A program made the translations under genes and the position numbers. Below the pieces are notes generated by a model. It was not told the origin of the DNA, ran no database searches, and worked only from the letters and a program-made list of their open reading frames with translations. A DNA stretch of 64,000 nucleotides from Yersinia alsatica (GTDB taxonomy: Bacteria > Pseudomonadota > Gammaproteobacteria > Enterobacterales > Enterobacteriaceae). The stretch covers positions 62,001 to 126,000 of the forward strand of contig NZ_CABHWW010000026.1 in NCBI RefSeq assembly GCF_902170305.1, in the 5' to 3' direction. Numbering within the stretch: the first letter of the stretch is position 1; each line of letters starts with the position of its first letter. Positions 1 through 9,131 of this stretch are shown here, one piece after another.

Positions 1-1
1 G

Positions 2-118
2 GTAGAGAAAGAAGCCCCGCTTTCAGCTCAGGAGCAGCAAAGGTTACAAAGCCTATTGGCTTCAGAGGATAAAACTCTGCTGAATCAACAAGCAAAGACT
101 AACAGGAAACAACCATAA
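2..118 (+). CDS. ccmH: Cytochrome c-type biogenesis protein CcmH, C-terminal end (partial)
   Basis: The window opens inside a reading frame that runs without a stop to a TAA overlapping the ccmI start (TAATG). Its 38 residues end in a polar, Gln-rich tail (LSAQEQQRLQSLL) like the end of the CcmH thiol-reductase subunit. CcmH, held in the inner membrane, keeps apocytochrome c thiols reduced for heme ligation. Position directly before ccmI supports the call. In E. coli the two parts are one fused protein; here they are separate. The CxxC domain lies outside the window, so identity rests on tail and context. Confidence 0.7.
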   Translation, partial: VEKEAPLSAQEQQRLQSLLASEDKTLLNQQAKTNRKQP

Positions 119-1338
119 TGGCTTTTTGGCTAGTAGTGATTATTTTACTGGTGGTTGCGGGTGCCTTGTTGGTCATTCCGGCCATGCGACAAAAGACCAA
201 CCTCCAGGCGACGACGCGTGATGAGTTGAATAAGGCTATTTATCAAGATCGTCTATCTGAATTGGCAGAAGATGAAGCGCAGGGCGTGGTCGAGCAGCGA
301 CCTGAATTGATTCAGGAGCTGCAACAGAACCTGCTAACAGATATCCCGCAGCAATCATCTGAAAATGCCAGCCCGATCAACCGTTGGGTGTTATTACCCG
401 GAGTGGTGATTCTGGTTGTGGTCTCGGTGGGGCTATATCTGAAAACCGGCGGATTATCTCAAGTGCAGGCGTGGCATCAGGTTGAAGCACAAATGCCGGA
501 ACTACGCGCGCGTGTTGCCAATGAGCGGGCAGAGCCTCTGACTATGGAGGAAGTCGCGCGTCTGGGATTGGGATTACGTACATCTTTACAGCAAGACCCC
601 GGCAACGTTAATGACTGGATGATGTTGGGCCGAGTCGGAATGGCACTCAATAATGCCACCACGGCCACCCAAGCTTTTGCTAAAGCTTACCAGCTGGCAC
701 CCGATAATGACGATGTCAGGTTTGGCTATGCTGAAGTGCTGACACGTTCCAATGATCCACAGGATAATCAGCTGGCAGCTCGGATGCTGCGCACGATGGT
801 GGGTCAGGATCACAGCAATTTGCGCGCGATGAGTTTATTAGCTTTTAATGCTTTTGAGCAGGGCGATTTTAAACAAGCCATTGGCGCGTGGGAAGTTATG
901 CTAAAATTGCTGCCTGCTGGTGATTCTCGGATAGAAGTGATAAAACGCAGTATTGCACAAGCTAAATCACAGGCAGGGCAGGAAACAGCTACACTGGGAA
1001 TAGAGGTTTCACTCTCATCTGATGCCGCCCAGAAGTTGCCGCAACAGGGAATGCTGATTATATCGGTAACTGATGGGGCAAATCCGATACCGGTTGCGGT
1101 AAAACAACTGCCGTTGAGCCGATTCCCGCTATCCGTGATGCTGGATGACAGTAATGCAATGATGTCCGAGCGGTTGCTCTCATCTTTGCAGCAGGTGAAG
1201 GTGCGCGCACGTATCTCGCTGGATGGCACCGCCAATTCGCAACCGGGTGACTGGTTTGGTGAAAGCGATGTGCAGGATTTTGGCGGGAAAGAGCCACCTC
1301 AGACTATTCATGTTCAGATAAACAAACAGATCCCTTAA
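118..1338 (+). CDS. ccmI: Cytochrome c-type biogenesis protein CcmI
   Basis: CcmI is the apocytochrome c chaperone of the Ccm system I: it binds the C-terminal helix of apocytochrome c in the periplasm and delivers it to the CcmF/CcmH heme lyase. The 406-residue protein starts with a membrane helix (residues 2-22), followed by a cytoplasmic Leu/Glu-rich loop and a second helix near residues 92-108. A periplasmic TPR region follows (about 145-290, with DWMMLGRVGMALNN and AYQLAPDNDDVRFGYAEVL) and a beta-rich C-terminal domain. Translation is coupled to ccmH through a TAATG overlap, with no independent ribosome site. Separate ccmH and ccmI are usual outside E. coli. Confidence 0.92.
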   Translation: MAFWLVVIILLVVAGALLVIPAMRQKTNLQATTRDELNKAIYQDRLSELAEDEAQGVVEQRPELIQELQQNLLTDIPQQSSENASPINRWVLLPGVVILVVVSVGLYLKTGGLSQVQAWHQVEAQMPELRARVANERAEPLTMEEVARLGLGLRTSLQQDPGNVNDWMMLGRVGMALNNATTATQAFAKAYQLAPDNDDVRFGYAEVLTRSNDPQDNQLAARMLRTMVGQDHSNLRAMSLLAFNAFEQGDFKQAIGAWEVMLKLLPAGDSRIEVIKRSIAQAKSQAGQETATLGIEVSLSSDAAQKLPQQGMLIISVTDGANPIPVAVKQLPLSRFPLSVMLDDSNAMMSERLLSSLQQVKVRARISLDGTANSQPGDWFGESDVQDFGGKEPPQTIHVQINKQIP

Positions 1339-1374
1339 ATATAAGGGACTGGAAAGAATTTCATGGAGAAAAAT

Positions 1375-2139
1375 ATGAACTACCGCCTGATTGGGCTAAC
1401 TTTTGCAACCGTACTGTTAGTAGGGTGCGCCAGTAGCTCACCGGATCACATGGAGCAGGGCCGCTCAGATCCACTGGAAGGTTTTAACCGGGCAATGTTC
1501 AATTTCAACTATGAGGTTCTTGACCCTTATATTGTGCGCCCGGTTGCGGTTGTCTGGCGCGATTACGTGCCACAGCCAGCACGTAATGGGACGAGCAACT
1601 TCTTAAGTAACCTTGAAGAGCCGGCCAGCATGCTTAACAGCTTCTTGGTGGGTGACCCGTACAATGCGATGAAGCACTTTAACCGTTTCTTCCTGAACAC
1701 GATTCTGGGGATGGGGGGGTTAATTGATGTGGCCAGCATGGCGAACCCGAAACTGGCGAAGCAAGTTCCTCATCGTTTTGGTTCTACACTTGGTCACTAT
1801 AATGTGGGCTACGGGCCATATGTGGTTCTACCTGCTTATGGCAGCTTTACGATTCGTGAAGATGGGGGTAATGCGGCTGATTACGTCTATCCAGTGTTGA
1901 GCTATCTGACCTTCTGGATGTCAGCAGGTAAATGGGTGCTTGAAGGGGTTGAAACCCGTGCACAGCTGTTGGATTCCGATGGTTTGTTACGTAACTCTTC
2001 TGACCCGTATCTGATGGTGCGCGAGGCTTACTTCCAACGTAATGACTTCCTGGCAAGCGGCGGTCAGCTGAAACCAGAAGTGAATTCCAATGCTCAAGCC
2101 ATCCAAGGCGATTTGGAAAGCATCGATTCAGCTAACTGA
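1375..2139 (+). CDS. mlaA: Outer-membrane lipid asymmetry lipoprotein MlaA (VacJ)
   Basis: MlaA removes mislocalised phospholipids from the outer leaflet of the outer membrane and passes them to MlaC and the MlaFEDB transporter. The ATG at 1375 has GGAGA about 6-9 bases upstream and gives a compact lipoprotein signal ending in the lipobox LVGC, followed by Ala-Ser-Ser. A second in-frame ATG four codons earlier (1363) overlaps that ribosome site and is less likely. The body shows the VacJ hallmarks DPLEGFNRAMFNFN, RDYVPQPARNG and FGSTLGHYNVGYGPYV over about 255 residues. It lies alone between ccmI and the convergent fadL, separated by a bidirectional terminator. Confidence 0.96.
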   Translation: MNYRLIGLTFATVLLVGCASSSPDHMEQGRSDPLEGFNRAMFNFNYEVLDPYIVRPVAVVWRDYVPQPARNGTSNFLSNLEEPASMLNSFLVGDPYNAMKHFNRFFLNTILGMGGLIDVASMANPKLAKQVPHRFGSTLGHYNVGYGPYVVLPAYGSFTIREDGGNAADYVYPVLSYLTFWMSAGKWVLEGVETRAQLLDSDGLLRNSSDPYLMVREAYFQRNDFLASGGQLKPEVNSNAQAIQGDLESIDSAN

Positions 2140-2162
2140 TAGTTGACCTCCGATAGCCATAT

Positions 2163-2189
2163 AAAAAAAGCGCCGCAAGGCGCTTTTTT
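2163..2189. terminator. Bidirectional terminator between mlaA and fadL
   Basis: Stem AGCGCC/GGCGCT with a GCAA tetraloop, flanked by a run of A on the left and of T on the right, so it can end both mlaA (+) and fadL (-). Confidence 0.9.
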
Positions 2190-2217
2190 GTGGGCAAAAG
2201 TCTTGCCAAACTGGTGA

Positions 2218-3486
2218 TTAGAACGCGTAGTTGAAGTTCACGCCGTACAGCAGTGCAGTCCCTTTAGAGTCGAACTCATAGGTCGTACCACCCAATGCTG
2301 CTGGGGTTTTTTCCGTAATATGAACGTTCTGGCCGTGCATATAGGAAATACCAACGTCAACAGAGGCATCTTTGTTGAAGGCGTAAGTGGTACCAGCACT
2401 GATCCAGAAACGGTCTTGGTCTGGGATTGAGATGGTACGGTTATCCGCAGGAACCGGGCTATCATCGAAGGCGATACCGGTACGGAATGTCCAGTTATCA
2501 TCATAATAATAGGTGGTACCCAACGCGATACGGTAAGCGTCTTTGAAGCCTTCTTGCTTCTCGAACAGTGTTTGGCCGTTGGTTCCGGTGGCTTTCAGCT
2601 CTTTAAACTGACTCCAACTGGTGTAGGCCATGCTGTAGTGAATCGCCCATTGTGGTGCCACGCGGTTGTAGCCGGACACTTCCCATACTTCTGGCAGATT
2701 CAGGGTCAACGCACCTGGAATAACTGTGCCACCGGTACCGCTTGGTGGTGGCAGTTGGCTGCTGAAGTCACCATCAAAATCAATTTTCACTTTTGAACGG
2801 TAAGTGAAGCTGTAACGGTTTTCTTTATCCACTTCATACAGGACACCGGCATTCCAACCATAGCCCCACTTGGTCCCTTCCATACGGGTGACTTCGGTGC
2901 TGTTTGGTATAACCCCACGACCGGCTTCACCGATATGTCGTATAATTTTCGCATCAGCATAAACAGCATTAAAGCCCAGACCGAAGCTGAAGTTTTCATT
3001 CAGACGATAAGCGGTGCTCAGATTCAGGTTAGCGGTTTTCAGATCAGTCTCACCACCCAAAGAACCCGCAATATAGTCGTCATTAAACTCGGTCGCCAAA
3101 CCGTAGTTTGAGGTACCAGAAGCACCAATTGCCCATTGCTCATTCAGCGGCATAATAAAGTGGATATTGGGAATCCACTCTGATGGCGCGATGTTCTTGG
3201 CACTAGTACTTCTCCCGCTAACGGGAGATGTTCCACTGATATCAACGTTTGGATCGACATAGACGAAGCCACCAGAGAAAGACGGGCGGTCGAACATAGT
3301 CATTGCGGCGGGGTTGCGGCTACCAACAGAAGCATTGTCAGCAACAGCGCCTTCACCAGAGAAAGAGCGGCCCAATGCAGCTGCTGAATATTCATTCAGC
3401 TGGAAACCGGCCGCAGAAACGTTTGATGAAATTAATGCTACTGCAGCTGCCAGAGCTGATCGGGTAAACAGGTTTTTCTGGTTCAT
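2218..3486 (-). CDS. fadL: Long-chain fatty acid outer-membrane transporter FadL
   Basis: FadL is the 14-strand beta-barrel that binds and imports long-chain fatty acids. The translated protein is about 422 residues, with a Sec signal (Leu/Ala-rich, ending [10 protein letters not shown]) and the conserved hatch-domain start [22 protein letters not shown]. It ends in an aromatic residue (NFNYAF), as outer-membrane barrels do. I use ATG at 3486 because GAGG sits 8 bases upstream. A TTG two codons earlier has almost no spacing. Upstream are two FadR-like sites, consistent with repression in the absence of fatty acids. FadL of Enterobacteriaceae also serves as a phage receptor, which may explain loop variation. 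Confidence 0.95.
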   Translation of the reverse strand: MNQKNLFTRSALAAAVALISSNVSAAGFQLNEYSAAALGRSFSGEGAVADNASVGSRNPAAMTMFDRPSFSGGFVYVDPNVDISGTSPVSGRSTSAKNIAPSEWIPNIHFIMPLNEQWAIGASGTSNYGLATEFNDDYIAGSLGGETDLKTANLNLSTAYRLNENFSFGLGFNAVYADAKIIRHIGEAGRGVIPNSTEVTRMEGTKWGYGWNAGVLYEVDKENRYSFTYRSKVKIDFDGDFSSQLPPPSGTGGTVIPGALTLNLPEVWEVSGYNRVAPQWAIHYSMAYTSWSQFKELKATGTNGQTLFEKQEGFKDAYRIALGTTYYYDDNWTFRTGIAFDDSPVPADNRTISIPDQDRFWISAGTTYAFNKDASVDVGISYMHGQNVHITEKTPAALGGTTYEFDSKGTALLYGVNFNYAF

Positions 3487-3554
3487 GACCAAAACCTCAT
3501 TGTTTTAATTAATGTTACATACCGTAACAAGAGAATGCGGGATTGTAGGGTCCG

Positions 3555-3571
3555 TTATCGGTCAGACAAAG
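3555..3571. promoter_or_regulatory. Second, weaker FadR-like operator upstream of fadL
   Basis: TTATCGGTCAGACAAAG retains the GGTCnGAC core of the FadR consensus TGGTCnGACCA but the right arm decays. E. coli fadL also has two FadR sites. Confidence 0.5.
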
Positions 3572-3588
3572 CAGACCAGTGGCTGAAG

Positions 3589-3605
3589 TATAGGTCCGAC
3601 CTGTA
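3589..3605. promoter_or_regulatory. FadR-like operator upstream of fadL
   Basis: TATAGGTCCGACCTGTA contains the near-palindrome AGGTCCGACCT (3592-3602), close to the known FadR operator core. It lies about 105 bases upstream of the fadL ATG, in the 420-base spacer separating fadL from yfcZ. Confidence 0.7.
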
Positions 3606-3906
3606 TCAGTGTTGCAAGCATGTTTTAGAAATTGTTCAGTTTTGATTGCAAAAAATAGACGCAGTTAACAAAAAACTCACAATTTAATAGCAATTGATAC
3701 AATATTGATGAGCGAACAATCAATTTGACTGTGATTTCCATCACTTAATAGGCCTTTAAACAGTAAGTTCTAGTTCCAAGTGACCGACGAGAGTAAAATA
3801 AGGGGTAGAGAAATTATTTTTGTTTTATGTCTTATTTTTGTGCTGTTTGCGCTACCAGATAGGCAATTTGCACCTATTTTGAAATATCCGTTGAGGAGAA
3901 TTGAAG

Positions 3907-4203
3907 ATGTCAGATGCAATTAATCGCTGTAGTGCTGAAGAAACTGCGGCTTGCTGTTGTGTAGATGTTGGCACCGTCATGGACAATACTGACTGCACCG
4001 CATCCTACAGTTGCGTATTCGAAAATCGTGCTGAAGCTGAAGCCATGCTGAAAATGCTGACTGAAAAAGCGCGCGCTGTTGAGTCCGAACCTTGCCTTAT
4101 CGAACATAAGCTGGAAGAAACTGAAGGCGGTGTACGCCTGACTATCGATTTCACCTTTGCTTGCCAGGCAGAGACCATGATTTTCCAGTTAGGTCTGCGT
4201 TAA
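3907..4203 (+). CDS. yfcZ: YfcZ/YiiS family small protein
   Basis: A 98-residue acidic cytosolic protein matching E. coli YfcZ along its whole length, with ETAACCCVDVGTVMDN, CTASYSCVFENRAEAEAML and the ending ACQAETMIFQLGLR. The molecular function is unknown. It is Cys-rich at the N-terminus (a CCC run) and the conserved spacing of cysteines is a family trait, though no metal role is established. AGGAG at 3894-3898 fixes the ATG at 3907; an upstream TTG at 3901 is rejected on spacing. It is a single-gene unit with its own terminator, between fadL and fadIJ as in E. coli. Confidence 0.92.
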   Translation: MSDAINRCSAEETAACCCVDVGTVMDNTDCTASYSCVFENRAEAEAMLKMLTEKARAVESEPCLIEHKLEETEGGVRLTIDFTFACQAETMIFQLGLR

Positions 4204-4248
4204 TTTGCGCCTTGCTGTTGAGTTACTCAGGTAAGCTAAATTACTATC

Positions 4249-4280
4249 AAACGCGGAGCTTTTTGCTTCGCGTTTCTTTT
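4249..4280 (+). terminator. Rho-independent terminator of yfcZ
   Basis: Stem AAACGCG/CGCGTTT, extended inside by GAG/CTT, followed by TTTCTTTT. Confidence 0.75.
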
Positions 4281-4446
4281 GGTACTATTTCCTCTGTAAA
4301 TTTATTACCTTAGATTAATCATCCCCACACCGGTTCTTCACTCTTCAACTCTGCCGCCCACTTTTTTTATTCTTAAAAGTTGCTCCTGCTCTCACTTTCC
4401 TGCTCTATAGGTTTACCAAATGTAAATGTTTGGTTAACAATCATTA

Positions 4447-4464
4447 GATCAGGTCTGACCTGTT
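4447..4464. promoter_or_regulatory. FadR-like operator upstream of fadIJ
   Basis: GATCAGGTCTGACCTGTT is a near-perfect inverted repeat (AGGTCTGACCT, 4451-4461) matching the FadR consensus. It lies about 50 bases before the fadI ATG, overlapping the expected promoter, as in E. coli fadIJ. Confidence 0.8.
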
Positions 4465-4510
4465 ATTTGTTATGCTTTAATAGAAGCCATTTTATTTATC
4501 AGGAGCGTTT

Positions 4511-5821
4511 ATGAGTAAGCCATTACCGCTAGTGACGCGTCAGGGCGATCGCATTGCAATCGTAAGCGGCCTGCGGACCCCTTTTGCCAAGCAGGCAACT
4601 GCTTATCATGGCGTGCCCGCTGTCGATTTGGGCAAAATTGTGGTCAGTGAGTTATTGGCCAGAAGTGGTGTTGCTCCTGAATTAATTGACCAACTGGTGT
4701 TTGGTCAGGTGGTACAAATGCCTGAAGCACCCAATATAGCCCGCGAAATCGTGCTGGGAACCGGCATGAGTGTGCATACCGATGCTTACAGTGTCTCCCG
4801 CGCATGTGCGACCAGCTTTCAGGCCGTAGCCAATGTCGCGGAAAGTATTATTGCCGGTTCGGTGACTGTGGCGATCGCCGGCGGCGCTGACTCTTCTTCC
4901 GTCTTGCCCATTGGCGTCAGTAAAGCACTGGCGCGAACCTTGGTTGACGTGAACAAAGCACGCACTTTATCCCAGCGATTGAAGTTATTCAGTCGGTTGA
5001 AATTGCGCGATTTACTCCCTGTTGCGCCCGCGGTAGCTGAATACTCAACCGGTCTGCGCATGGGCGATACCGCCGAGCAGATGGCAAAAACCTATGGTAT
5101 CAGCCGTGAGGATCAAGATGCTTTAGCACTGCGTTCCCATCAAATGGCGGCGCAAGCCTGGCAGCAGGGGTTATTGCAAGATGAGGTAATGACTGCCTAT
5201 ATTCCACCTTATCGTGAGACTATCGTCGAAGATAACAATATTCGTAAAGACTCCACAATGGCGCAATATGCCAAATTACGCCCCGCGTTTGATCGCAAAC
5301 ATGGCAGTGTTACGGCGGCGAACAGCACACCGCTGACTGATGGTGCCGCCGCAGTCATGATGATGAGTGAATCAAGGGCCAAAGAGTTGGGGTTATCGCC
5401 TCTGGGCTATCTGCGCAGTTTTGCATTTTCTGCCATTGATGTCTGGCAAGATATGTTGTTAGGCCCATCTTATGCCACGCCACTGGCGCTGGATCGCGCT
5501 GGAATTACCTTAGCTGACCTGACTCTTATCGATATGCATGAAGCATTTGCCGCGCAAACATTAGCTAACCTGAAAATGTTTGCCAGCGACAGTTTTGCAC
5601 GTGAAAAACTGGGCCGAAGCCAGGCAATTGGTGAAGTTGATATGAGTAAATTCAACGTATTAGGTGGCTCTATTGCTTATGGACACCCCTTTGCTGCAAC
5701 CGGGGCGCGTATGATTACTCAAACACTTAATGAATTGCGTCGCCGTGGTGGTGGACTAGGGTTAACCACGGCATGTGCGGCGGGGGGCTTGGGTGCCGCA
5801 ATGATTTTGGAGGTGGAGTAA
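4511..5821 (+). CDS. fadI: 3-ketoacyl-CoA thiolase FadI
   Basis: FadI is the thiolase subunit of the second (anaerobic) fatty acid beta-oxidation complex. It cleaves 3-ketoacyl-CoA with CoA to acetyl-CoA and a shortened acyl-CoA, working with FadJ. The 436-residue length equals the E. coli protein. The nucleophilic Cys99 is in [15 protein letters not shown], the catalytic His in [13 protein letters not shown] and the second catalytic Cys422 in [17 protein letters not shown] lies upstream of the ATG. The stop overlaps the fadJ start by one base, giving a fadIJ operon under the FadR-like site 50 bases upstream. Confidence 0.97.
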   Translation: MSKPLPLVTRQGDRIAIVSGLRTPFAKQATAYHGVPAVDLGKIVVSELLARSGVAPELIDQLVFGQVVQMPEAPNIAREIVLGTGMSVHTDAYSVSRACATSFQAVANVAESIIAGSVTVAIAGGADSSSVLPIGVSKALARTLVDVNKARTLSQRLKLFSRLKLRDLLPVAPAVAEYSTGLRMGDTAEQMAKTYGISREDQDALALRSHQMAAQAWQQGLLQDEVMTAYIPPYRETIVEDNNIRKDSTMAQYAKLRPAFDRKHGSVTAANSTPLTDGAAAVMMMSESRAKELGLSPLGYLRSFAFSAIDVWQDMLLGPSYATPLALDRAGITLADLTLIDMHEAFAAQTLANLKMFASDSFAREKLGRSQAIGEVDMSKFNVLGGSIAYGHPFAATGARMITQTLNELRRRGGGLGLTTACAAGGLGAAMILEVE

Positions 5822-8064
5822 TGAATCAGGAGAAGGTCATCAAGAGCAGTGACGAAACAGTGATCGTGGATATGATTGCTCCAGCCCATTCGGTATTTAC
5901 CCTCAGTGTTCGGCCCGACAATATCGGCGTTATCACCATTGATGTTGTGGGCGATAAGGTGAATACCCTAAAGACTGAATTCGCAGAACAAATTGCCGAG
6001 ATACTGCAACAAGCACAGGCTTTGACCCAATTGCAGGGGCTGGTGATTATTTCTGGCAAGCCAGACTCTTTTATTGCCGGTGCTGATATCACCATGATAG
6101 CGGCTTGCCGTACTGCACAGGATGCTCGCGTTTTGGCGCAAAAAGGGCAGGCTATCTTGGCGCAAATTGCCGCATTTCCGGTGCCAGTGGTGGCGGCTAT
6201 TCATGGAGCATGTCTGGGCGGCGGTCTGGAATTGGCGCTGGCCTGTCATAGCCGCATTTGTTCTCTGGATGATAAAACTGTCCTGGGTCTGCCGGAGGTA
6301 CAGCTTGGCTTATTGCCAGGATCGGGCGGGACACAGCGCCTACCGCGTTTGGTAGGGGTGAGCAAGGCGCTGGATATGATATTGACCGGCAGGCAGGTTC
6401 GTGCGCGTCAGGCGCTCAAAATGGGGCTGGTGGACGATATCGTACCGCAGGATATCTTGTTGGATGTGGCTATCCAACGGGCAAAAGCAGGATGGCTTGA
6501 TAGGCCGACATTGCCATGGCAGGAGCGCTTACTCAGCGGCCCGCTAGGTAAGGCACTGTTGTTTAGCATTGTGCGCAAAAAAACGCTGGCGAAGACCAAA
6601 GGCCATTATCCCGCAGCTGAGCGCATTATTGACGTGGTACGCAAAGGGCTGGATCACGGCGGCCCTGCCGGTTATGAAGCCGAGGCCAGAGCTTTCGGTG
6701 AGCTGGCGATGTCTCCTCAGTCGGCGGCGTTGCGCAGTCTATTTTTTGCGACCACCTCACTGAAAAAAGAGACCGGTGGTGCCGCGCAACCTCGTGCTAT
6801 TCATCGTGTCGGGGTATTAGGCGGCGGCTTAATGGGCGGCGGCATTGCTAATGTCACCGCGACCCGTGCGGGCCTGCCTGTGCGTATCAAAGATATCAAT
6901 CCACAGGGCATTAATCAGGCACTGAAATATACCTGGGATGTTTTAGGCAAACGGGTGCGCAGTAAACGCATGCGTCCAGCTGAACAGCAGCGGCAGATGA
7001 TGTTGATTTCCGGCAGCACGGATTATTGTGGCTTCAGCAATGTTGATATTGTTGTGGAAGCGGTATTTGAAGATTTATCCCTGAAGCAACAAATGGTTGC
7101 CGATATTGAGAACTTTGCTACCGAGCACACTATTTTTGCCTCGAATACATCATCGCTGCCAATAAGTCAGATTGCGGCACAGGCACAACGGCCAGAGAAT
7201 GTTATCGGCCTGCACTATTTCAGCCCGGTGGATAAAATGCCGTTGGTTGAAGTTATCCCTCATGCCAAAACCAGTGAAGAAACCATTGCCACCACAGTTG
7301 CTTTAGCCCGTAAACAAGGGAAAACAGCTATTGTGGTAGCGGATTGCGCCGGGTTCTATGTAAACCGCATTCTAGCACCTTATATCAATGAAGCTGCGCG
7401 CTGCTTACTGGATGGTGAACCTATTGATTCTATCGATAAAGCTTTAGTAGATTTCGGCTTCCCAGTTGGCCCGATTACCTTGCTGGACGAAGTAGGAATT
7501 GACGTCGGTACCAAGATAATGCCAATTCTGGTGGAGCAGTTAGGGCCACGTTTCGCGGCACCCGCTTCATTTGATGTCATCTTGAAGGATGGGCGTAAAG
7601 GGCGTAAAAATGGCCGTGGTTTTTATTTGTATCCGGCTAAAAGTACCGGTTTTAAGTGGAAAAGAGACTCGGGTAAGCAAGTTGATACCAGTGTTTATAC
7701 CTTGCTTGGCGTCACACCCAAGGCCCACCTTCAATCAGCGGTAATCGCACAGCGCTGCACGATGATGATGTTGAATGAAGCCGCTCGCTGCCTCGATGAA
7801 TCTATTATTCGTCAACCACGAGATGGTGACATTGGCGCGGTGTTTGGCATAGGTTTTCCGCCATTCCTTGGTGGACCATTCCGCTATATGGATAGCTTGG
7901 GGGCCGAAAAAGTGGTGAAAACACTTAATTTGCTGGCGCAGAAATACGGTGAGCGTTTTGCTCCTTGCCAACGGCTGGTTACGATGGCGGAGCAACAGCA
8001 GAAATTTTACCCGCAGGAAAGCCAAGTGAACGAAGATCAGGGCAAGGATAGTGCCAGCCGCTAG
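5821..8064 (+). CDS. fadJ: Fatty acid oxidation multifunctional protein FadJ
   Basis: FadJ carries enoyl-CoA hydratase/isomerase, 3-hydroxyacyl-CoA dehydrogenase and epimerase activities and complexes with FadI. The N-terminal crotonase domain (about residues 35-225) shows [16 protein letters not shown] and [20 protein letters not shown]. The dehydrogenase domain begins with the NAD-binding motif [12 protein letters not shown], followed by SNTSSLPI and two C-terminal helical domains. The ATG at 5821 overlaps the fadI stop (TAATG). The protein is 747 residues, about 30 longer than E. coli FadJ because of an extra N-terminal stretch; an internal ATG at 5872 ([13 protein letters not shown]) would give the E. 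coli length. Confidence 0.96.
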   Translation: MNQEKVIKSSDETVIVDMIAPAHSVFTLSVRPDNIGVITIDVVGDKVNTLKTEFAEQIAEILQQAQALTQLQGLVIISGKPDSFIAGADITMIAACRTAQDARVLAQKGQAILAQIAAFPVPVVAAIHGACLGGGLELALACHSRICSLDDKTVLGLPEVQLGLLPGSGGTQRLPRLVGVSKALDMILTGRQVRARQALKMGLVDDIVPQDILLDVAIQRAKAGWLDRPTLPWQERLLSGPLGKALLFSIVRKKTLAKTKGHYPAAERIIDVVRKGLDHGGPAGYEAEARAFGELAMSPQSAALRSLFFATTSLKKETGGAAQPRAIHRVGVLGGGLMGGGIANVTATRAGLPVRIKDINPQGINQALKYTWDVLGKRVRSKRMRPAEQQRQMMLISGSTDYCGFSNVDIVVEAVFEDLSLKQQMVADIENFATEHTIFASNTSSLPISQIAAQAQRPENVIGLHYFSPVDKMPLVEVIPHAKTSEETIATTVALARKQGKTAIVVADCAGFYVNRILAPYINEAARCLLDGEPIDSIDKALVDFGFPVGPITLLDEVGIDVGTKIMPILVEQLGPRFAAPASFDVILKDGRKGRKNGRGFYLYPAKSTGFKWKRDSGKQVDTSVYTLLGVTPKAHLQSAVIAQRCTMMMLNEAARCLDESIIRQPRDGDIGAVFGIGFPPFLGGPFRYMDSLGAEKVVKTLNLLAQKYGERFAPCQRLVTMAEQQQKFYPQESQVNEDQGKDSASR

Positions 8065-8512
8065 AGGCACTAAAATGCTTTCAGCGTGTTTTTTCACCCA
8101 TTTTTGTGCAGGTCAACACTCTATAATTAACAGTGTGAGCAGGATCACCGCCTGCAACTCTAAGGGATAAGGTGGCTGTACAGCGGGAACAAGCCGCGCT
8201 ACCTTAAATCAGAATCACGTTAAGTGACTATTCGTGCCAGAATGAATTCATAGCCACTTATTGTGCAGGTGATAGAATTTAGATTAAGCTATTGATATGG
8301 TTAATTTGTAACCAATCAGGGGCGGCTGTTGATACCTCGGTGTAAAAAACAGCCATTTTCTTTACCTTAAGTTTCAGGCAAAATGCCCGGCCGCCATAGA
8401 GAGACGGCGCGTTATCGTTATGAAGTTTCTTTGCTCATGGGCAAAGGTTTCGGCGGTACAGCACGCAAAGCGTTTCTGTATAGCGTTATTTTGTTAACAA
8501 AAACGGTGCAAT
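8065..8512 (+). other. Structured spacer fadJ-sixA, candidate leader or small RNA
   Basis: This 448-base spacer holds no convincing gene. It has a consensus -10 hexamer TATAAT (8122-8127; the -35 is poor) and a long hairpin (8168-8206: AAGGTGGC/GCTACCTT outside, GCGG/CCGC inside, 7-base loop). A perfect 14-bp palindrome TTTTGTTAACAAAA (8489-8502) lies just before sixA. A 26-codon frame at 8420-8500 lacks a ribosome site. Confidence 0.4.
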
Positions 8513-9004
8513 ATGCAAGTTTTCATTATGCGTCACGGTGACGCGGCTCTTGATGCAGCAAGTGATGCGCAAAGGCCTCTAACTCTGTGTGGTCAGGATG
8601 AATCACGTCAGATAGCAAGCTGGCTAAATGACCAGTCAGTCGATGTTGATCAGGTTCTGGTCAGCCCTTATTTACGTGCAGGGCAAACATTGGAAGTGGT
8701 GCGCGAAGTGTTGACACTGCCGCCACAACAAGAAGTGATGCCAGAATTAACGCCCGGTGGGGATGCCGCTTTTGTCAGCTGTTATTTGCAGGCGCTGGCA
8801 AAAGAAGATTGTGCGGCGGTGCTGGTTATCTCGCACTTGCCACTGGTTGGGTATCTGGTGGCTGAACTTTGTCCGGGGCAATGCCCGCCGATGTTTGCAA
8901 CTTCGGCAATCGCCTGTGTTGATTTGAATGGCGAGACAGGCAAGGGGACTTTTGACTGGCAGGTGAGTCCAACACAGCTTCTGGCGAAGGCTTGCCACGG
9001 TTGA
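8513..9004 (+). CDS. sixA: Phosphohistidine phosphatase SixA
   Basis: SixA dephosphorylates phosphohistidine; in E. coli it acts on histidine phosphotransfer domains (ArcB) and on the nitrogen PTS protein NPr. The 163-residue protein begins with the phosphatase motif IMRHGDA (His8 as nucleophile). It keeps a second conserved segment, SPYLRAGQTLEVV, and the distal His in VISHLPLVGYLV, as in the histidine phosphatase superfamily. Length matches E. coli (161). The Shine-Dalgarno sequence is weak (acggtgcaat before the ATG). It is followed by a strong terminator. Confidence 0.94.
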   Translation: MQVFIMRHGDAALDAASDAQRPLTLCGQDESRQIASWLNDQSVDVDQVLVSPYLRAGQTLEVVREVLTLPPQQEVMPELTPGGDAAFVSCYLQALAKEDCAAVLVISHLPLVGYLVAELCPGQCPPMFATSAIACVDLNGETGKGTFDWQVSPTQLLAKACHG

Positions 9005-9030
9005 TTTATAACATATAAATATGAACCGAT

Positions 9031-9059
9031 AAGGGCGCAATTGTTATTGCGCCCTTTTT
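9031..9059. terminator. Terminator after sixA
   Basis: Perfect 11-bp stem AAGGGCGCAAT/ATTGCGCCCTT with a TGTT loop and T-run on the + strand. The convergent gene starting at 10142 also ends into it. Confidence 0.92.
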
Positions 9060-9131
9060 GATTTGCCCGTATTGAAGCAAGCTGCCATTATCAAATGTTA
9101 TTACTGAGAATCTTACGAAGTCTGATTAAGA

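Noticed and set aside
3490-3492. TTG start of fadL two codons upstream
   Set aside because: It sits too close to the GAGG ribosome site; ATG at 3486 has proper spacing.
8420-8500. 26-codon frame upstream of sixA
   Set aside because: No ribosome site and no recognisable sequence; likely chance.
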